This document shows, in pieces, positions 41,135 to 53,003 of a stretch of 64,000 bases of DNA. A model generated the notes under the pieces. That model had not been told where the DNA came from and ran no database searches. It saw nothing but the letters and a program-made list of their open reading frames with translations. Within the stretch, counting starts at the first letter, position 1. The number at the start of each line of letters is the position of its first letter. Origin of the DNA: Enterobacter cloacae (lineage in GTDB: Bacteria > Pseudomonadota > Gammaproteobacteria > Enterobacterales > Enterobacteriaceae); contig NZ_JAALCJ010000004.1 of assembly GCF_011078175.1 (NCBI RefSeq), positions 248,001 to 312,000 of the forward strand, in the 5' to 3' direction. A program made the translations under genes and the position numbers.

Positions 41135-43324
41135 ATGTCTTTCATTAATCACACCAGGGATGGGCAACGTCAGCCTGCCGCAACACCTTCGTTGCTGGCC
41201 GCCTGCATTGCTTTGGCATTGACGCCAACCGCCGCTTTCGCTGCTTCAACAACCGAAGATACCGTCGTCGTAGACGGGGGTTTTGACAACACACAGGATC
41301 TTTCTGCCAGCCAGGATCAGGATTACAGCGTAAAAACCACCACCACCGGCACCAAACTGTTGCTGGTCCCCCGGGACATCCCACAGTCCGTCAGCGTTAT
41401 CAGCCAGCAACGTATGGCTGACCAGAATCTGCAATCCATCGGACAGGTGCTGACGAACACCACGGGCATTACGGCCCAGGTGCAGGACAGCGACCGTACC
41501 GTGTTTTACTCACGCGGCTTTTTCGTCAGCAACTACGCCTATGACGACCTGCCAACCTCCATCAGTGAAGTGTGGAACTTCGGTGATACCGCCGCGGATA
41601 CCGCGATTTATGACCGCATCGAAGTGGTTCGCGGCGCCACCGGCCTGATGTCGGGCACGGGCAACCCGGCGGCGTACGTTAATATGGTGCGTAAGCACGC
41701 GGACAGCCCGGAATTTAAAGGTAACGTCTCCGCCAGCTACGGCAGCTGGGACAAGCAGCGCTACGTGCTGGATCTCCAGGCGCCGCTGGTGGAATCAGGT
41801 AAGGTACGGGGCCGTCTGATCACCGGTTATCAGGATAACGACAGCTTCGTGGATAACTACCACTACCGGAAGAAATTCCTCTACGGCGTGATGGACGCGG
41901 ATGTCACCGACAGCACCACCCTCTCGGTAGGGTATGAATATCAGGAAAGCCATACCGCCGACCCGACATGGGGCGGGCTGCCGACCTGGTACAGCGACGG
42001 AAGTAAGACCCACTACAATCGCAGCCAGACCGTCGCGCCTGACTGGGCTTATTCAGATAAAGACAGCACCCGCATCTTCGCTAACCTGACTCAGCGTTTC
42101 GAAAACGGCTGGGAAGCGCACATTAACGGCATGCATGCTGAAACCAACTTCGACTCCAAACTGATGTATATGTCCGGCTATCCGGATAAAGAGACCGGTG
42201 CGGGTCTTGTAGGTTACGGCGGCTGGAACCGTGGGGAACGTAAACAGGATGCGGTTGACGCCTTCCTGCGCGGCGGCTTCGATCTCTTTGGCCGTCAGCA
42301 CGAAATGATGTTCGGCGGCAGCTTCAGCCGTCAGCGTAACCATTACGACAACTCCATGCCGGATGCGGTATACGGCATGGTTGATGTCGGCAACTTTAAG
42401 AACTGGAACGGGAACATTGCCGATCCGCAGTGGACGCCGTGGAAACTCTACAGCAAGGATGATATTCGCCAGTCTTCAGCCTATTCTTCGGCTCGTTTCT
42501 CGCTGGCCGATCCGCTGCACCTAATCCTGGGCGCGCGCTACACCCAATATAACATTCGTTATAACCCGGCAGGATCGCCTAATACCCGTCTGGAAAGCAC
42601 CAAAGATGATGTGACGCCGTACGCTGGCCTGGTGTATGACATTAATGAGGACTGGTCGACCTACGTCAGCTATACCTCTATCTTCCAGCCGCAGGACAAA
42701 CGCGATGCCAGCGGACGTTATCTGGATCCTACAACGGGTAAAAGCTACGAAGCCGGGGTAAAAGCGGACTGGTTTAATACCCGCCTCACCACCTCGCTGG
42801 CGATTTTCCGCATTGAGCAGGATAACGTAGCCAGCAACACTTATACCTACATGCCGAGCGGTGAGTCGATCTATGAATCGCTGGACGGGGTGGTCAGCAA
42901 AGGGGTCGAGTTCGAGCTCAACGGTGCCCTGACCGATAACTGGCAGCTGACCTTCGGCGCGACGCGTTACATTGCGGAAGATAAGAATGGCAACGCCGTC
43001 AGCGCCGATCAGCCGCGCACAACCATGAAGCTCTTCACCCGCTATCAGTTGCCAATGCTGCCGGAACTGACCGTGGGCGGTGGCGTAAACTGGCAGAACA
43101 AAGTGTGGACGGACGTGGAAGGCGGCCCGGCAGGACGTTCCCGCGCGGAGCAAGGCAGCTATGGGCTGGTGAACCTGTTCAGCCGTTATCAGGTTACTAA
43201 TGATTTTTCGGTGCAGGCTAATGTTAACAACCTGTTCGACAAAGAGTATTACGATTACGTCGGATCGTATGTGGTGTATGGCGCGCCGCTAAACGTCTCG
43301 GTGAGCGCGAGCTACGACTTCTGA
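41135..43324 (+). CDS. fhuE: TonB-dependent coprogen/rhodotorulic acid receptor FhuE
   Basis: 729 residues from ATG 41135 (AAGGG seven bases upstream; TTG 41129 and ATG 41132 are alternatives). A signal peptide ends near TPTAAFA|AST, a TonB box (EDTVVVDG) follows, then the plug (LLVPRDIPQSVSVISQQRMA) and a 22-strand barrel ending VSVSASYDF. FhuE takes up ferric coprogen and related hydroxamates. The C-terminal third is very close to E. coli (VSKGVEFELNGA, TDNWQLTFGATRYIAED), but much of the plug and first barrel half is diverged, which may alter ligand range. Confidence 0.88.
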   Translation: MSFINHTRDGQRQPAATPSLLAACIALALTPTAAFAASTTEDTVVVDGGFDNTQDLSASQDQDYSVKTTTTGTKLLLVPRDIPQSVSVISQQRMADQNLQSIGQVLTNTTGITAQVQDSDRTVFYSRGFFVSNYAYDDLPTSISEVWNFGDTAADTAIYDRIEVVRGATGLMSGTGNPAAYVNMVRKHADSPEFKGNVSASYGSWDKQRYVLDLQAPLVESGKVRGRLITGYQDNDSFVDNYHYRKKFLYGVMDADVTDSTTLSVGYEYQESHTADPTWGGLPTWYSDGSKTHYNRSQTVAPDWAYSDKDSTRIFANLTQRFENGWEAHINGMHAETNFDSKLMYMSGYPDKETGAGLVGYGGWNRGERKQDAVDAFLRGGFDLFGRQHEMMFGGSFSRQRNHYDNSMPDAVYGMVDVGNFKNWNGNIADPQWTPWKLYSKDDIRQSSAYSSARFSLADPLHLILGARYTQYNIRYNPAGSPNTRLESTKDDVTPYAGLVYDINEDWSTYVSYTSIFQPQDKRDASGRYLDPTTGKSYEAGVKADWFNTRLTTSLAIFRIEQDNVASNTYTYMPSGESIYESLDGVVSKGVEFELNGALTDNWQLTFGATRYIAEDKNGNAVSADQPRTTMKLFTRYQLPMLPELTVGGGVNWQNKVWTDVEGGPAGRSRAEQGSYGLVNLFSRYQVTNDFSVQANVNNLFDKEYYDYVGSYVVYGAPLNVSVSASYDF

Positions 43325-43325
43325 G

Positions 43326-43406
43326 TGACAGAAGCCCGGTGGCGCTGCGCTTACCGGGCCTACCCATCACGTAGGCCCGGTAAGGTGCCGCCGCCACCCG
43401 GCACCA
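43326..43406. repeat. REP-type palindromic repeats
   Basis: GCCCGGTGGCGC..CTTACCGGGC and GGCCCGGTAAGG..CCACCCGGC between the convergent fhuE and ptsG genes. Confidence 0.85.
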
Positions 43407-43426
43407 TAAACCGCAGTAATAAAAAA

Positions 43427-43444
43427 GGCAGCCATTCGGCTGCC
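43427..43444 (-). terminator. ptsG: Terminator of ptsG
   Basis: GGCAGCC-ATTC-GGCTGCC; on the minus strand followed by TTTTTT. Confidence 0.85.
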
Positions 43445-43465
43445 TTAGTCTCCCCAGGTCACAAC

Positions 43466-44899
43466 TTAGTTGTTGCGGATGTACTCATCCATTTCGGTTT
43501 TCAGGTTATCGGATTTCGTCCCGAAGATTGCCTGAACGCCAGAACCTGCAACAACGACGCCCGCTGCGCCCAGTTTTTTCAGACCCGGCTGGTCTACTTT
43601 CGCCACGTCGGCAACGCTCACACGCAGACGAGTAATACACGCATCCAGGTTAGTGATGTTTTCTTTACCGCCGAAGGCCGCTACCAGAGCAGGTGCCATT
43701 TCGCTGGTCACACCGGCTTTGCTATCTTCAGTTGCATCTTCGCGACCCGGCGTTTTCAGGTCCAGTGCTTTGATCAGCACACGGAAGACGGTGTAGTACA
43801 CCACTGCATAGCCCGCACCCACGATTGGGAACAGCCACAGCTTGCTGCTGTTACCGGACAGAACGATGAAGTCGATCAGGCCATGAGAGAAGGACGTACC
43901 GTCACGCATACCCAGCAGGATACAGATTGGGAATGCCAGACCTGCCAGTACCGCGTGGATGATGTACAGGATCGGCGCAACGAACATGAAGGAGAACTCG
44001 ATCGGCTCGGTGATACCGGTCAGGAACGAGGTCAGCGCTGCGGAGATCATGATACCGCCCACTTTTGCACGGTTCTCTGGTTTAGCAGAGTGCCAGATAG
44101 CAATAGCTGCGGCTGGCAGACCGTACATTTTGAACAGGAAGCCACCAGACAGTTTACCCGCCGTTGGGTCACCCGCCATATAGCGAGGGATATCACCGTG
44201 GAATACCTGACCTGCTGCGTTGGTGTATTCACCAATTTGCATCTGGAATGGAACGTTCCAGATGTGGTGCAGACCAAATGGTACCAGGCAGCGCTCAATG
44301 AAGCCGTAGATACCGAACGCCACAACCGGGTTCTGGTAAGCCGCCCACTGAGAGAAGGTCTGGATTGCCGTACCGATTGGTGGCCAGATGAAGGACAGGA
44401 CTACACCGGTGAAAATCGCGGCCAGACCAGAAATGATCGGCACAAAACGTTTACCCGCGAAGAAGCCCAGATACTCAGGCAGCTTGATGCGATAGAAGCG
44501 GTTAAACATATACGCTGCAATCGCACCGGAGATGATACCACCGAGAACACCGGTGTCAGCCAGGTGCTTAGCGGCAATCTCTTCAGCAGGTAAATGCAGT
44601 ACCAGCGGCGCAACCACAGCCATGGTTTTCACCATGATGCCGTAAGCAACAACGGACGCCAGAGCGGATACACCGTCGTTATTGGTGAAGCCCAGAGCAA
44701 CACCGATAGCGAAGATCAGCGGCATGTTAGCAAAAACAGAACCGCCTGCTTCGGCCATCACGTGGGAAACTACGGCTGGCAGCCAGCTGAAGTTTGCAGA
44801 ACCGACACCCAGCAGGATACCTGCGATAGGCAGTACGGATACTGGCAGCATCAGCGATTTACCGACCTTTTGCAGGTTAGCAAATGCATTCTTAAACAT
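43466..44899 (-). CDS. ptsG: Glucose-specific PTS permease EIICB
   Basis: 477 residues, as in E. coli. The EIIC part (about 1-390, eight to ten membrane helices) has the substrate motif [12 protein letters not shown]; the linker is [11 protein letters not shown]; the EIIB part carries the phospho-Cys in [10 protein letters not shown]. It imports and phosphorylates glucose with EIIA-Glc. The start is ATG 44899 with AGGAG upstream. The longer frame to 44983 runs through the leader and is rejected. Confidence 0.97.
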   Translation of the reverse strand: MFKNAFANLQKVGKSLMLPVSVLPIAGILLGVGSANFSWLPAVVSHVMAEAGGSVFANMPLIFAIGVALGFTNNDGVSALASVVAYGIMVKTMAVVAPLVLHLPAEEIAAKHLADTGVLGGIISGAIAAYMFNRFYRIKLPEYLGFFAGKRFVPIISGLAAIFTGVVLSFIWPPIGTAIQTFSQWAAYQNPVVAFGIYGFIERCLVPFGLHHIWNVPFQMQIGEYTNAAGQVFHGDIPRYMAGDPTAGKLSGGFLFKMYGLPAAAIAIWHSAKPENRAKVGGIMISAALTSFLTGITEPIEFSFMFVAPILYIIHAVLAGLAFPICILLGMRDGTSFSHGLIDFIVLSGNSSKLWLFPIVGAGYAVVYYTVFRVLIKALDLKTPGREDATEDSKAGVTSEMAPALVAAFGGKENITNLDACITRLRVSVADVAKVDQPGLKKLGAAGVVVAGSGVQAIFGTKSDNLKTEMDEYIRNN

Positions 44900-44923
44900 A
44901 ATTGAGAGTGCTCCTGAGTATTT
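44900..44923 (-). promoter_or_regulatory. ptsG: SgrS sRNA target site in the ptsG leader
   Basis: On the mRNA strand the bases before the start read ACTCAGGAGCACTCTCAATT, the same as the E. coli region that pairs with SgrS and covers the ribosome site. Conservation suggests control of ptsG during sugar-phosphate stress; sgrS is not in the window. Confidence 0.7.
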
Positions 44924-44995
44924 GTGCTTTTTTACGCTTTCACGCATTGGCCCGGGGGGAGTACCGCGCCGTGGACAGGACATCTAAGCGCCCTT

Positions 44996-45019
44996 TATTT
45001 ATTACACAGAGTAAAATAA
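44996..45019 (-). promoter_or_regulatory. ptsG: Mlc operator of ptsG
   Basis: On the minus strand the site contains TTTTACTCTGTGTAATAAAT, matching the known E. coli ptsG Mlc operator. It is about 100 bp before the ptsG start. Confidence 0.75.
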
Positions 45020-45033
45020 TTCCCTCTGAGTTT

Positions 45034-45053
45034 GTTTGACGGCTATCACGTTT
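45034..45053 (-). promoter_or_regulatory. ptsG: CRP site of ptsG
   Basis: On the minus strand AAACGTGATAGCCGTCAAAC, equal to the CRP site described for the E. coli ptsG promoter, just upstream of the Mlc operator. Confidence 0.7.
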
Positions 45054-45195
45054 CAGTTCAAGACGGCCAAAAAACTTGCAGATATTTACATAAAGCATGT
45101 CTGGATGTGTCTAAAAACGCCATCACCGCCCCAAATGAGGCGGTGAACTTTACTCGCTTTACTTATTAATTACGAGCCTAAAAATAACAGGTGTA

Positions 45196-45990
45196 TCAGA
45201 CAGATTGCAGGCGGGAGGCGTCGATATGGAACAGACTGGCGAAGTTTTCCGTTGTCACGCGAGCCAGTTCTTCAATACTGACACCTTTCAGAACGGCCAT
45301 ATACTCAGCGACATCCCGGGTCATCGCTGGCTGATTCTCTTTACCACGATGAGGCACCGGTGCCAGGTACGGGGAATCGGTTTCCACCAGAATACGATCC
45401 AGCGGAACATAACGCGCCGCATCACGCAGTTGCTCAGCATTGCGGAACGTGACGATCCCCGAGAACGAGATATAAAAGCCTAAATCTAGCAGCTTTCCCG
45501 CCGTTTCTCTGTCTTCTGTGAAACAGTGTAGTACGCCACCGCAATCCGTCACCTTTTCTTCACGCAGGATCTCCAGCGTGTCGGCACGTGCATCGCGGGT
45601 ATGAACGATAACCGGCTTATTCAGTTCACGGCCAATACGGATGTGGTTGCGGAAGGATTCCTGCTGGCGAGGTTTAGTTTCCGGAGTATAGAAATAGTCG
45701 AGACCGGTCTCGCCCATCGCTACGACGCCCTCTTCTGCGGCAAGGCGGCGTAAGTCCTCAACGTCATACTTCTCGTCCTGATTCAGCGGATGTACGCCAC
45801 AGGAGAAGACGACATTATCGCGCTCGCCAACCAGTTCACGCATGGAGCGGTAACCCGGCAGCGTGGTCGCCACGGCCAGGCAAAATTTCACATCGCGCGC
45901 GGCGGCTTTCGCCAGCACGTCGTCCACATTTTTATGCAGGGATTGATAATCCAGGCCATCGAGATGGCAGTGTGAGTCGACTAAAAACAT
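45196..45990 (-). CDS. ycfH: TatD-family metal-dependent hydrolase YcfH
   Basis: 264 residues. TIM-barrel hydrolase with HCHLD at the N-terminus, GETGLDYFY, HTRDARADT, HCFTEDR and ETDSPYLAP, the full set of metal ligands. Probably a DNase or D-aminoacyl-tRNA deacylase-like enzyme as for other TatD proteins; the substrate of YcfH is not settled. It follows holB by ten bases. Confidence 0.94.
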   Translation of the reverse strand: MFLVDSHCHLDGLDYQSLHKNVDDVLAKAAARDVKFCLAVATTLPGYRSMRELVGERDNVVFSCGVHPLNQDEKYDVEDLRRLAAEEGVVAMGETGLDYFYTPETKPRQQESFRNHIRIGRELNKPVIVHTRDARADTLEILREEKVTDCGGVLHCFTEDRETAGKLLDLGFYISFSGIVTFRNAEQLRDAARYVPLDRILVETDSPYLAPVPHRGKENQPAMTRDVAEYMAVLKGVSIEELARVTTENFASLFHIDASRLQSV

Positions 45991-46000
45991 AATGTCTCTC

Positions 46001-47005
46001 TCAGAGGTGGGAAACCGGCGGTATGACGCCCGGTTGCAGGTAGTGTTCGATACGCAGTAACTGGTCGGTCAGTAAAAGCTCGCGATTGAGACCGGTCACT
46101 GTCAATAGTTGTTCACGACTCTGGCAGATATCATGAAGGATAGCGTGCAGCGACTGCCCTGACAGGCGATTCGCCAGCGTGTTGACCAGCGCCCACACGT
46201 CAGGGTTAGTCAGAAGCGTCGCCCCCTGCTGGATTTTGAGCGCATCCAGCAGCAGTGCGGCCAGCCAGTGCAGCCGTTCCGGTGCCCGATCGCTGTTCAG
46301 CGCTGGCAGCACGCTCAGCCAGTCATGGCTGTCGAGGGCTGATTCAACCGCACGACACAGCGTTTCACGCTGGGACCACACCTCCGGCTGCAATAAGGCC
46401 AGCGCAGCCGCAGGCGCACCGCTGCACAAGCGCAACGCCGAGCGCGCCGCATCTTGTGACACCGTCACTTCTCGCTCAAGCCAGGCGAGCGCCCAGGATT
46501 CCTGAGGAACAGCGAGGTGGTGAAGAAGGCAGCGACTGCGCAGCGTCGCCAGCAAGCGTTCCGGCTCACGGCAGGAGAGGAAAAACCAGGTATTCTCTGG
46601 CGGCTCTTCCAGGGTTTTTAACAAGGCGTTGGCTGCCGCTTCCGTGAGCAGTGCGGCGTCTTTCAGCCATACTACTTTCGCCCCGCCCAGACGCGCATAT
46701 TCGTACAGTTTCTCACTGACCTCACGCACCGCGTCAATACCGAGCGTATTTTTGCCCTTCTCCGGTTCGAGGGTGTAATAGTCAGGATGCGTGCCCGCCT
46801 GCATAAGCTGGCAACCCCGGCACTTACCGCAGCTTTTATGCCCTTCCGGCTGTTGGCACATCAGAAAGCGGGTGATGGCGTAAATCAATGCATCATCACC
46901 CATTCCCGGCAGCGCCTGGATCAGTAACGCATGATGCCCCCGACCAACCTGATAGCTACCGATCAGCTGTTCAAAGTGTGGGCGCAACCATGGATACCAT
47001 TTCAT
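46001..47005 (-). CDS. holB: DNA polymerase III delta-prime subunit
   Basis: 334 residues. Clamp-loader subunit with AAA+ fold lacking a good P-loop ([12 protein letters not shown]), Zn-binding cysteines (CGKCRGCQL), SRC motif ([12 protein letters not shown]). Opens the beta clamp with delta and tau/gamma. The start ATG 47005 overlaps the tmk stop (ATGA). Confidence 0.95.
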   Translation of the reverse strand: MKWYPWLRPHFEQLIGSYQVGRGHHALLIQALPGMGDDALIYAITRFLMCQQPEGHKSCGKCRGCQLMQAGTHPDYYTLEPEKGKNTLGIDAVREVSEKLYEYARLGGAKVVWLKDAALLTEAAANALLKTLEEPPENTWFFLSCREPERLLATLRSRCLLHHLAVPQESWALAWLEREVTVSQDAARSALRLCSGAPAAALALLQPEVWSQRETLCRAVESALDSHDWLSVLPALNSDRAPERLHWLAALLLDALKIQQGATLLTNPDVWALVNTLANRLSGQSLHAILHDICQSREQLLTVTGLNRELLLTDQLLRIEHYLQPGVIPPVSHL

Positions 47006-47643
47006 GCCTGCTGCTCCTGATGCCACTGCGTAACGGTCAGCTGAATATCACGCGTCACGTCTTCAAGGGATTGCGTCGCATCGATGGTGCGAATGGTCTT
47101 GTCCTGCCCTGCCAGTTCCAGATAACGCGCGCGGGTGCGGTTAAAGAAGTCGAAAGACTCCTGTTCAATGCGGTCCAGTTCGCCGCGGGCCCGGGCGCGC
47201 TTCAGCCCCACCTCAGGGGTCACGTCCAGATACAGCGTCAGGTCAGGACGAAAATCGCCCAGAACCGCGTCGCGAAGCGTAGCCAACATGGTTTGATCGA
47301 TACCTCGGCCGCCACCCTGATACGCCTGGGTTGAGAGATCGTGGCGATCGCCAATCACCCATTTCCCTTCAGCCAGAGCGGGCTTGATCACCGTATCCAC
47401 CAGCTGAACGCGCGCCGCATAGAACATCAGCACTTCCGCTTTATCGGTAATAACTTCATCGCCAACGGATTTGATATCCAGAACCAGGCTGCGCAGTTTT
47501 TCCGCCAGCTGCGTACCGCCCGGCTCGCGGGTGAAGACCATGTCGGCGACGCCAAGCGATTGCAGCGTATCAACCACCACGTTACGTGCGGTGGTTTTAC
47601 CCGCCCCTTCGAGTCCCTCAATGACAATGTATTTACTGCGCAT
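47002..47643 (-). CDS. tmk: Thymidylate kinase
   Basis: 213 residues. Makes dTDP from dTMP. P-loop [12 protein letters not shown] motif in [16 protein letters not shown] with the LID region typical of type II enzymes. It overlaps mltG by 11 bp and holB by four bases. Confidence 0.96.
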   Translation of the reverse strand: MRSKYIVIEGLEGAGKTTARNVVVDTLQSLGVADMVFTREPGGTQLAEKLRSLVLDIKSVGDEVITDKAEVLMFYAARVQLVDTVIKPALAEGKWVIGDRHDLSTQAYQGGGRGIDQTMLATLRDAVLGDFRPDLTLYLDVTPEVGLKRARARGELDRIEQESFDFFNRTRARYLELAGQDKTIRTIDATQSLEDVTRDIQLTVTQWHQEQQA

Positions 47644-48655
47644 TTTTTTCCTTAAGTGCCTTCAGATAGTCCTGAACGGAGCGATTGTGGCTGGCCAGGT
47701 TAGTATTGAACGTGTGCCCCCCTTTTCCATCAGCCACAAAATAGAGATACGGGGTTTTGGCCGGATGCGCTGCGGCCTTCAACGATGCTTCACTCGGCGT
47801 CGCAATCGGTCCAGGCGGCAGGCCGCTAATTACGTAGGTATTATACGCCGTTGGCGTCTCCAGATCTTTTCTGGAAATTCTACCGTTGTAGTTTTCGCCC
47901 ATGCCGTAGATGACGGTAGGATCGGTTTGCAACCGCATGCCGATGCGGAGCCGGTTAATAAACACCGAGGCAACCTGATCGCGTTCGGCAGCAACGGCCG
48001 TCTCTTTCTCGATGATCGAGGCCATCGTCATGAACTGGTTTTGATCTTTATAAGGCAGACCCTCCGCTCGCCCTTTCCAGGCAGTTCCTACCGCCGCGAC
48101 CATCTTGTTGTGCGCGCGCTTCAGAATTGCCACATCCGTCGTGCCTGCCGTATACATCCACGTATCGGGCCAGAACCAGCCTTCCACCCACTCGGGATGT
48201 TCGAATTTTAAGGCTTCTGCCACGGTCTGGTAGCGGTCATCTTTCAGCGTATGCTTGATGTACGGCGCGTCTCGCAACTGCCTGAGGTAATCGCTCAGAC
48301 GCATACCTTCGACAAAACGCAGCGGAAACTGGGCTTCTTTACCACTTTCCAGCAGTTGCAGCATCTCGCGCACGGTCATGCCTGGGGTAAAGCGATAGGT
48401 GCCCGCCTTGAAGTGGGACAGTTCCGGCTCAATACGAAGCAGCCACTGGAATACGCGTGGGCGATTGATAATTTTGTCGCCATACAGCTGCTGACCAAGC
48501 GCCTGCCGCCCGGTCCCCGCTTTCAGGGTAAAAATCGTCTCGTCTTTAATCAGGATTTCACTGTCCGCCAGTTGGCGAACTTTCCATACTCCCGCTCCGC
48601 CAGCGATACCCAACGCAGCAATAAGGAGAAGGACAAAGCGCAACATTTTCTTCAT
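47633..48655 (-). CDS. mltG: Endolytic murein transglycosylase MltG
   Basis: 340 residues (formerly yceG). One N-terminal membrane anchor ([20 protein letters not shown]), a LysM-like domain, and the YceG catalytic block with the key Glu in [20 protein letters not shown]. It cuts nascent glycan strands in the inner membrane and is thought to set chain ends. Confidence 0.95.
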   Translation of the reverse strand: MKKMLRFVLLLIAALGIAGGAGVWKVRQLADSEILIKDETIFTLKAGTGRQALGQQLYGDKIINRPRVFQWLLRIEPELSHFKAGTYRFTPGMTVREMLQLLESGKEAQFPLRFVEGMRLSDYLRQLRDAPYIKHTLKDDRYQTVAEALKFEHPEWVEGWFWPDTWMYTAGTTDVAILKRAHNKMVAAVGTAWKGRAEGLPYKDQNQFMTMASIIEKETAVAAERDQVASVFINRLRIGMRLQTDPTVIYGMGENYNGRISRKDLETPTAYNTYVISGLPPGPIATPSEASLKAAAHPAKTPYLYFVADGKGGHTFNTNLASHNRSVQDYLKALKEKNAQ

Positions 48656-48657
48656 GA

Positions 48658-49467
48658 CTATCTGGTTTGCTCACAAATCGGGGCTAAAAACTGGAACAGC
48701 TCGCGGGATGACCAGCACTGGTGACCATAAGCGCGAACGGGGACAACGGGCATCAGCGCATTGCAGATAACGACTTCATCAGCGACCCGCAGCGCCTCTT
48801 CCTTAGCGTTGACTTCAGCAACGCGAAAGCCTGCGCGTGCCAGCTGATGCATACAAAACTGCCGCATAATGCCGTTGACTCCGGCCTGCTCCAGCGAAGG
48901 CGTGAACACGTCACTACCCTTCCGCCAGAGTAAATTAGCCGCACAGCATTCCGTAATGTACCCTTCGCTGTCAAGAACCAGCGCCTCCCCGGCCTCCGTC
49001 TGCTCAAGATGAGTACGAATAAGCACCTGCTCAAGGCGGTTGAGATGTTTTATGCCAGCGAGACTCGGGTTTCGCCCCAAACGTACCGGGCTGAGCGCCA
49101 GGACTACGCCCTCTTTACGCCAGCGCGCGTAATGGGAAGGGTAATCAGACACGGAAAGAATACGCGTAGGATGCAGGCAAGCAGCGCCGCTATAGCCCCT
49201 GCCTCCGCTGCCGCGACTAATGATAACTTTCAGGACACCGTGGGCTTTATCAGACGCGAGCCGCCGCATTTCACCTTCAAGAATGTCCCACTGCGAAAAG
49301 GGGATCAGTAATGATTCGCAGGCTTTTTGTAAACGACGGATATGGGCCCCGAGCAGGCACACGCCACCGTCGAGAATACGCGCAGTTGTGAAACAGCCAT
49401 CGCCAAACTGGGTCGCCCTGTCGCTGGCCGGCAGCGTTTCTTGCTCAAGGCCATTAATTAAAAACAT
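48658..49467 (-). CDS. pabC: Aminodeoxychorismate lyase
   Basis: 269 residues, fold type IV PLP enzyme. Makes p-aminobenzoate for folate. PLP Lys lies in [15 protein letters not shown]; other signature residues are in [13 protein letters not shown]. It lies 120 bp after fabF; a terminator-like hairpin is in the gap. Confidence 0.94.
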   Translation of the reverse strand: MFLINGLEQETLPASDRATQFGDGCFTTARILDGGVCLLGAHIRRLQKACESLLIPFSQWDILEGEMRRLASDKAHGVLKVIISRGSGGRGYSGAACLHPTRILSVSDYPSHYARWRKEGVVLALSPVRLGRNPSLAGIKHLNRLEQVLIRTHLEQTEAGEALVLDSEGYITECCAANLLWRKGSDVFTPSLEQAGVNGIMRQFCMHQLARAGFRVAEVNAKEEALRVADEVVICNALMPVVPVRAYGHQCWSSRELFQFLAPICEQTR

Positions 49468-49540
49468 TGTGGCTCCTTATGCATGGAGGCTCAGTCTGGC
49501 AGGATGTTGGTAGCCCGACAAGGGGATTTCACCTAATAAA

Positions 49541-49568
49541 AAAGGCCCGTCAAGCGGACCTTTTTTAT
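49541..49568 (-). terminator. Hairpin between fabF and pabC
   Basis: AAAAAAGGCCCG-TCAAG-CGGACCTTTTTT, a stem with A/T tracts on both sides, so it can work in both directions. It may reduce read-through from fabF to pabC. Confidence 0.7.
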
Positions 49569-49587
49569 TGACAGCGACGAATCAGAC

Positions 49588-50886
<1,299 letters not shown>

Positions 50887-50920
50887 TCAGGCGGTCGAAT
50901 GACCGCCTGGAGATGTTCAC

Positions 50921-51157
50921 TTACGCCTGGTGACCGTTGATGTAATCAATGGCAGCCTGAACGGTGGTGATCTTCTCAGCTTCTTCGTCCGGAATCTCAG
51001 TATCAAACTCTTCTTCCAGAGCCATTACCAGCTCAACGGTGTCAAGAGAATCTGCGCCCAGGTCTTCAACGAAGGAAGCGGAGTTCACAACTTCTTCCTG
51101 CTTAACGCCCAGCTGTTCGCCGATAATTTTCTTAACGCGTTCTTCGATAGTGCTCAT
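50921..51157 (-). CDS. acpP: Acyl carrier protein
   Basis: 78 residues, strongly acidic. The 4'-phosphopantetheine Ser is in [15 protein letters not shown] (Ser37 with Met). Sequence is almost invariant among enterobacteria. It is flanked by longer gaps (154 bp before, 91 bp after), consistent with its own strong promoter. Confidence 0.98.
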   Translation of the reverse strand: MSTIEERVKKIIGEQLGVKQEEVVNSASFVEDLGADSLDTVELVMALEEEFDTEIPDEEAEKITTVQAAIDYINGHQA

Positions 51158-51311
51158 ACTCTTAAATTTCCTATCAAAACTCGCTTTCGCGATGGTTTTC
51201 GTAGTGTATAAAATGTTGAAAAATTTGCAACTAAATCCCGGCAGGTCTTACCACGATTTTACGTTATTTTGAGGCCATTTGCCCAAATAACGCAAATATT
51301 TTCGATCGTGA

Positions 51312-52046
51312 TTAAACCATGTACATCCCGCCGTTGACGTGGAGGGTTTCACCAGTGATGTAACCCGCTTCGTCAGAGGCTAAAAATGCAACCGCGCTGG
51401 CGATTTCTTTAGGGTCGCCAAGACGACCCGCCGGAACTGCCGCCAGCGTACCCGCACGCTGTTCTTCAGTTAGCGCACGCGTCATGTCCGTTTCAATAAA
51501 GCCCGGAGCAACAACGTTTACAGTAATTCCGCGGGACGCGACTTCACGCGCCAGCGACTTACTGAAACCGATCAGACCTGCTTTCGCCGCAGCGTAGTTA
51601 GCCTGACCAGCATTTCCCATGGTACCAACCACAGAACCTACAGTGATAATACGACCATGACGCTTTTTCATCATAGCGCGCATTACCGCTTTTGACAGAC
51701 GGAATACAGATGACAGGTTGGTTTCGATAATATCGTTCCACTCGTCATCTTTCATTCGCATCAGCAGGTTGTCGCGAGTGATCCCGGCATTATTGACCAG
51801 AATATCCACTTCGCCAAACTCTGCGCGAATATTTTCCAGAACAGATTCGATAGATGCTGGTTCAGTCACATTCAGAACCAGACCTTTACCGTTCGCACCC
51901 AGATAGTCGCTGATGGCCTGTGCGCCATTCTCGCTTGTCGCAGTCCCGATCACCGTCGCGCCGCGCGCAACCAGTGTTTCAGCAATAGCGCGCCCAATAC
52001 CGCGGCTAGCGCCGGTCACCAGTGCAATTTTTCCTTCAAAACTCAT
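51312..52046 (-). CDS. fabG: 3-oxoacyl-ACP reductase FabG
   Basis: 244 residues. NADPH-dependent short-chain dehydrogenase; TGASRGIGRAIAE binds the cofactor, the active-site Ser-Tyr-Lys are in VGSVVGTMGNAGQANYAAAK, and ETLHVNGGMYMV closes the protein. Confidence 0.97.
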   Translation of the reverse strand: MSFEGKIALVTGASRGIGRAIAETLVARGATVIGTATSENGAQAISDYLGANGKGLVLNVTEPASIESVLENIRAEFGEVDILVNNAGITRDNLLMRMKDDEWNDIIETNLSSVFRLSKAVMRAMMKKRHGRIITVGSVVGTMGNAGQANYAAAKAGLIGFSKSLAREVASRGITVNVVAPGFIETDMTRALTEEQRAGTLAAVPAGRLGDPKEIASAVAFLASDEAGYITGETLHVNGGMYMV

Positions 52047-52058
52047 GGTATTCCTCTT

Positions 52059-52988
52059 TTATTGCGAGAGTGCCGCTTTCATTGCTTCCGGCTCGTTAAT
52101 CGCCGAGGCAGTCAGGGTGTCTACAATACGTTTTGTCAGGCCGGTAAGTACCTTACCAGGTCCGACTTCATACAGATGTTCAACGCCCTGAGACGCCATA
52201 AACTCAACGGTTTTGGTCCACTGCACCGGGCTGTATAGCTGACGAACCAGCGCGTTACGGATCGCGTCGGGTGCGGTTTCGCACTTCACATCGACGTTAT
52301 TCACAACGGAAATCGTCGGTGCGTTAAAGGTCATTTTTTCCAGCTCAACCGCCAGCTTATCGGCAGCAGGCTTCATCAGCGCACAGTGAGAAGGTACGCT
52401 CACCGGCAATGGCAGAGCACGTTTTGCACCCGCAGCTTTACAGGCCGCACCAGCGCGCTCAACCGCCTCTTTATGACCGGCGATAACCACCTGGCCTGGC
52501 GAGTTAAAGTTTACCGGAGAAACGACCTGACCTTCAGCAGATTCTTCACAGGCTTTAGCGATAGAAGCATCATCCAGGCCAATAATGGCAGACATGCCGC
52601 CCGTGCCTTCTGGCACCGCTTCCTGCATGAATTTACCACGCATTTCAACCAGACGTACCGCGTCAGCGAAGGTAATCACGCCTGCGCAAACCAGCGCAGA
52701 GTATTCACCCAGACTGTGACCCGCCATCAGCGTCGGCGCTTTGCCGCCCTGCTGCTGCCATACGCGCCACAATGCGACGGATGCCGCCAGCAGTGCCGGT
52801 TGAGTCTGCCAGGTTTTATTCAGCTCTTCGGCCGGACCCTGTTGAGTCAGCGCCCACAGATCATAACCCAGCGCGTCAGAAGCTTCACGGAAAGTCTCTT
52901 CAATAACCGGATAGTTTGCTGCCATTTCAGACAACATCCCAACAGTTTGCGAGCCCTGTCCTGGGAACACAAAAGCAAATTGCGTCAT
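52059..52988 (-). CDS. fabD: Malonyl-CoA:ACP transacylase FabD
   Basis: 309 residues. Loads malonate onto ACP. Nucleophile Ser92 in AGHSLGEYSALV and the His in SVPSHCALM. N-terminus MTQFAFVFPGQGSQTVGML. Lies 12 bp before fabG. Confidence 0.97.
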   Translation of the reverse strand: MTQFAFVFPGQGSQTVGMLSEMAANYPVIEETFREASDALGYDLWALTQQGPAEELNKTWQTQPALLAASVALWRVWQQQGGKAPTLMAGHSLGEYSALVCAGVITFADAVRLVEMRGKFMQEAVPEGTGGMSAIIGLDDASIAKACEESAEGQVVSPVNFNSPGQVVIAGHKEAVERAGAACKAAGAKRALPLPVSVPSHCALMKPAADKLAVELEKMTFNAPTISVVNNVDVKCETAPDAIRNALVRQLYSPVQWTKTVEFMASQGVEHLYEVGPGKVLTGLTKRIVDTLTASAINEPEAMKAALSQ

Positions 52989-53003
52989 TTTTTAATCCTT
53001 ATC

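Noticed and set aside
43325..44593. 422-codon plus-strand frame after fhuE
   Set aside because: Begins in REP repeats and continues antisense to ptsG.
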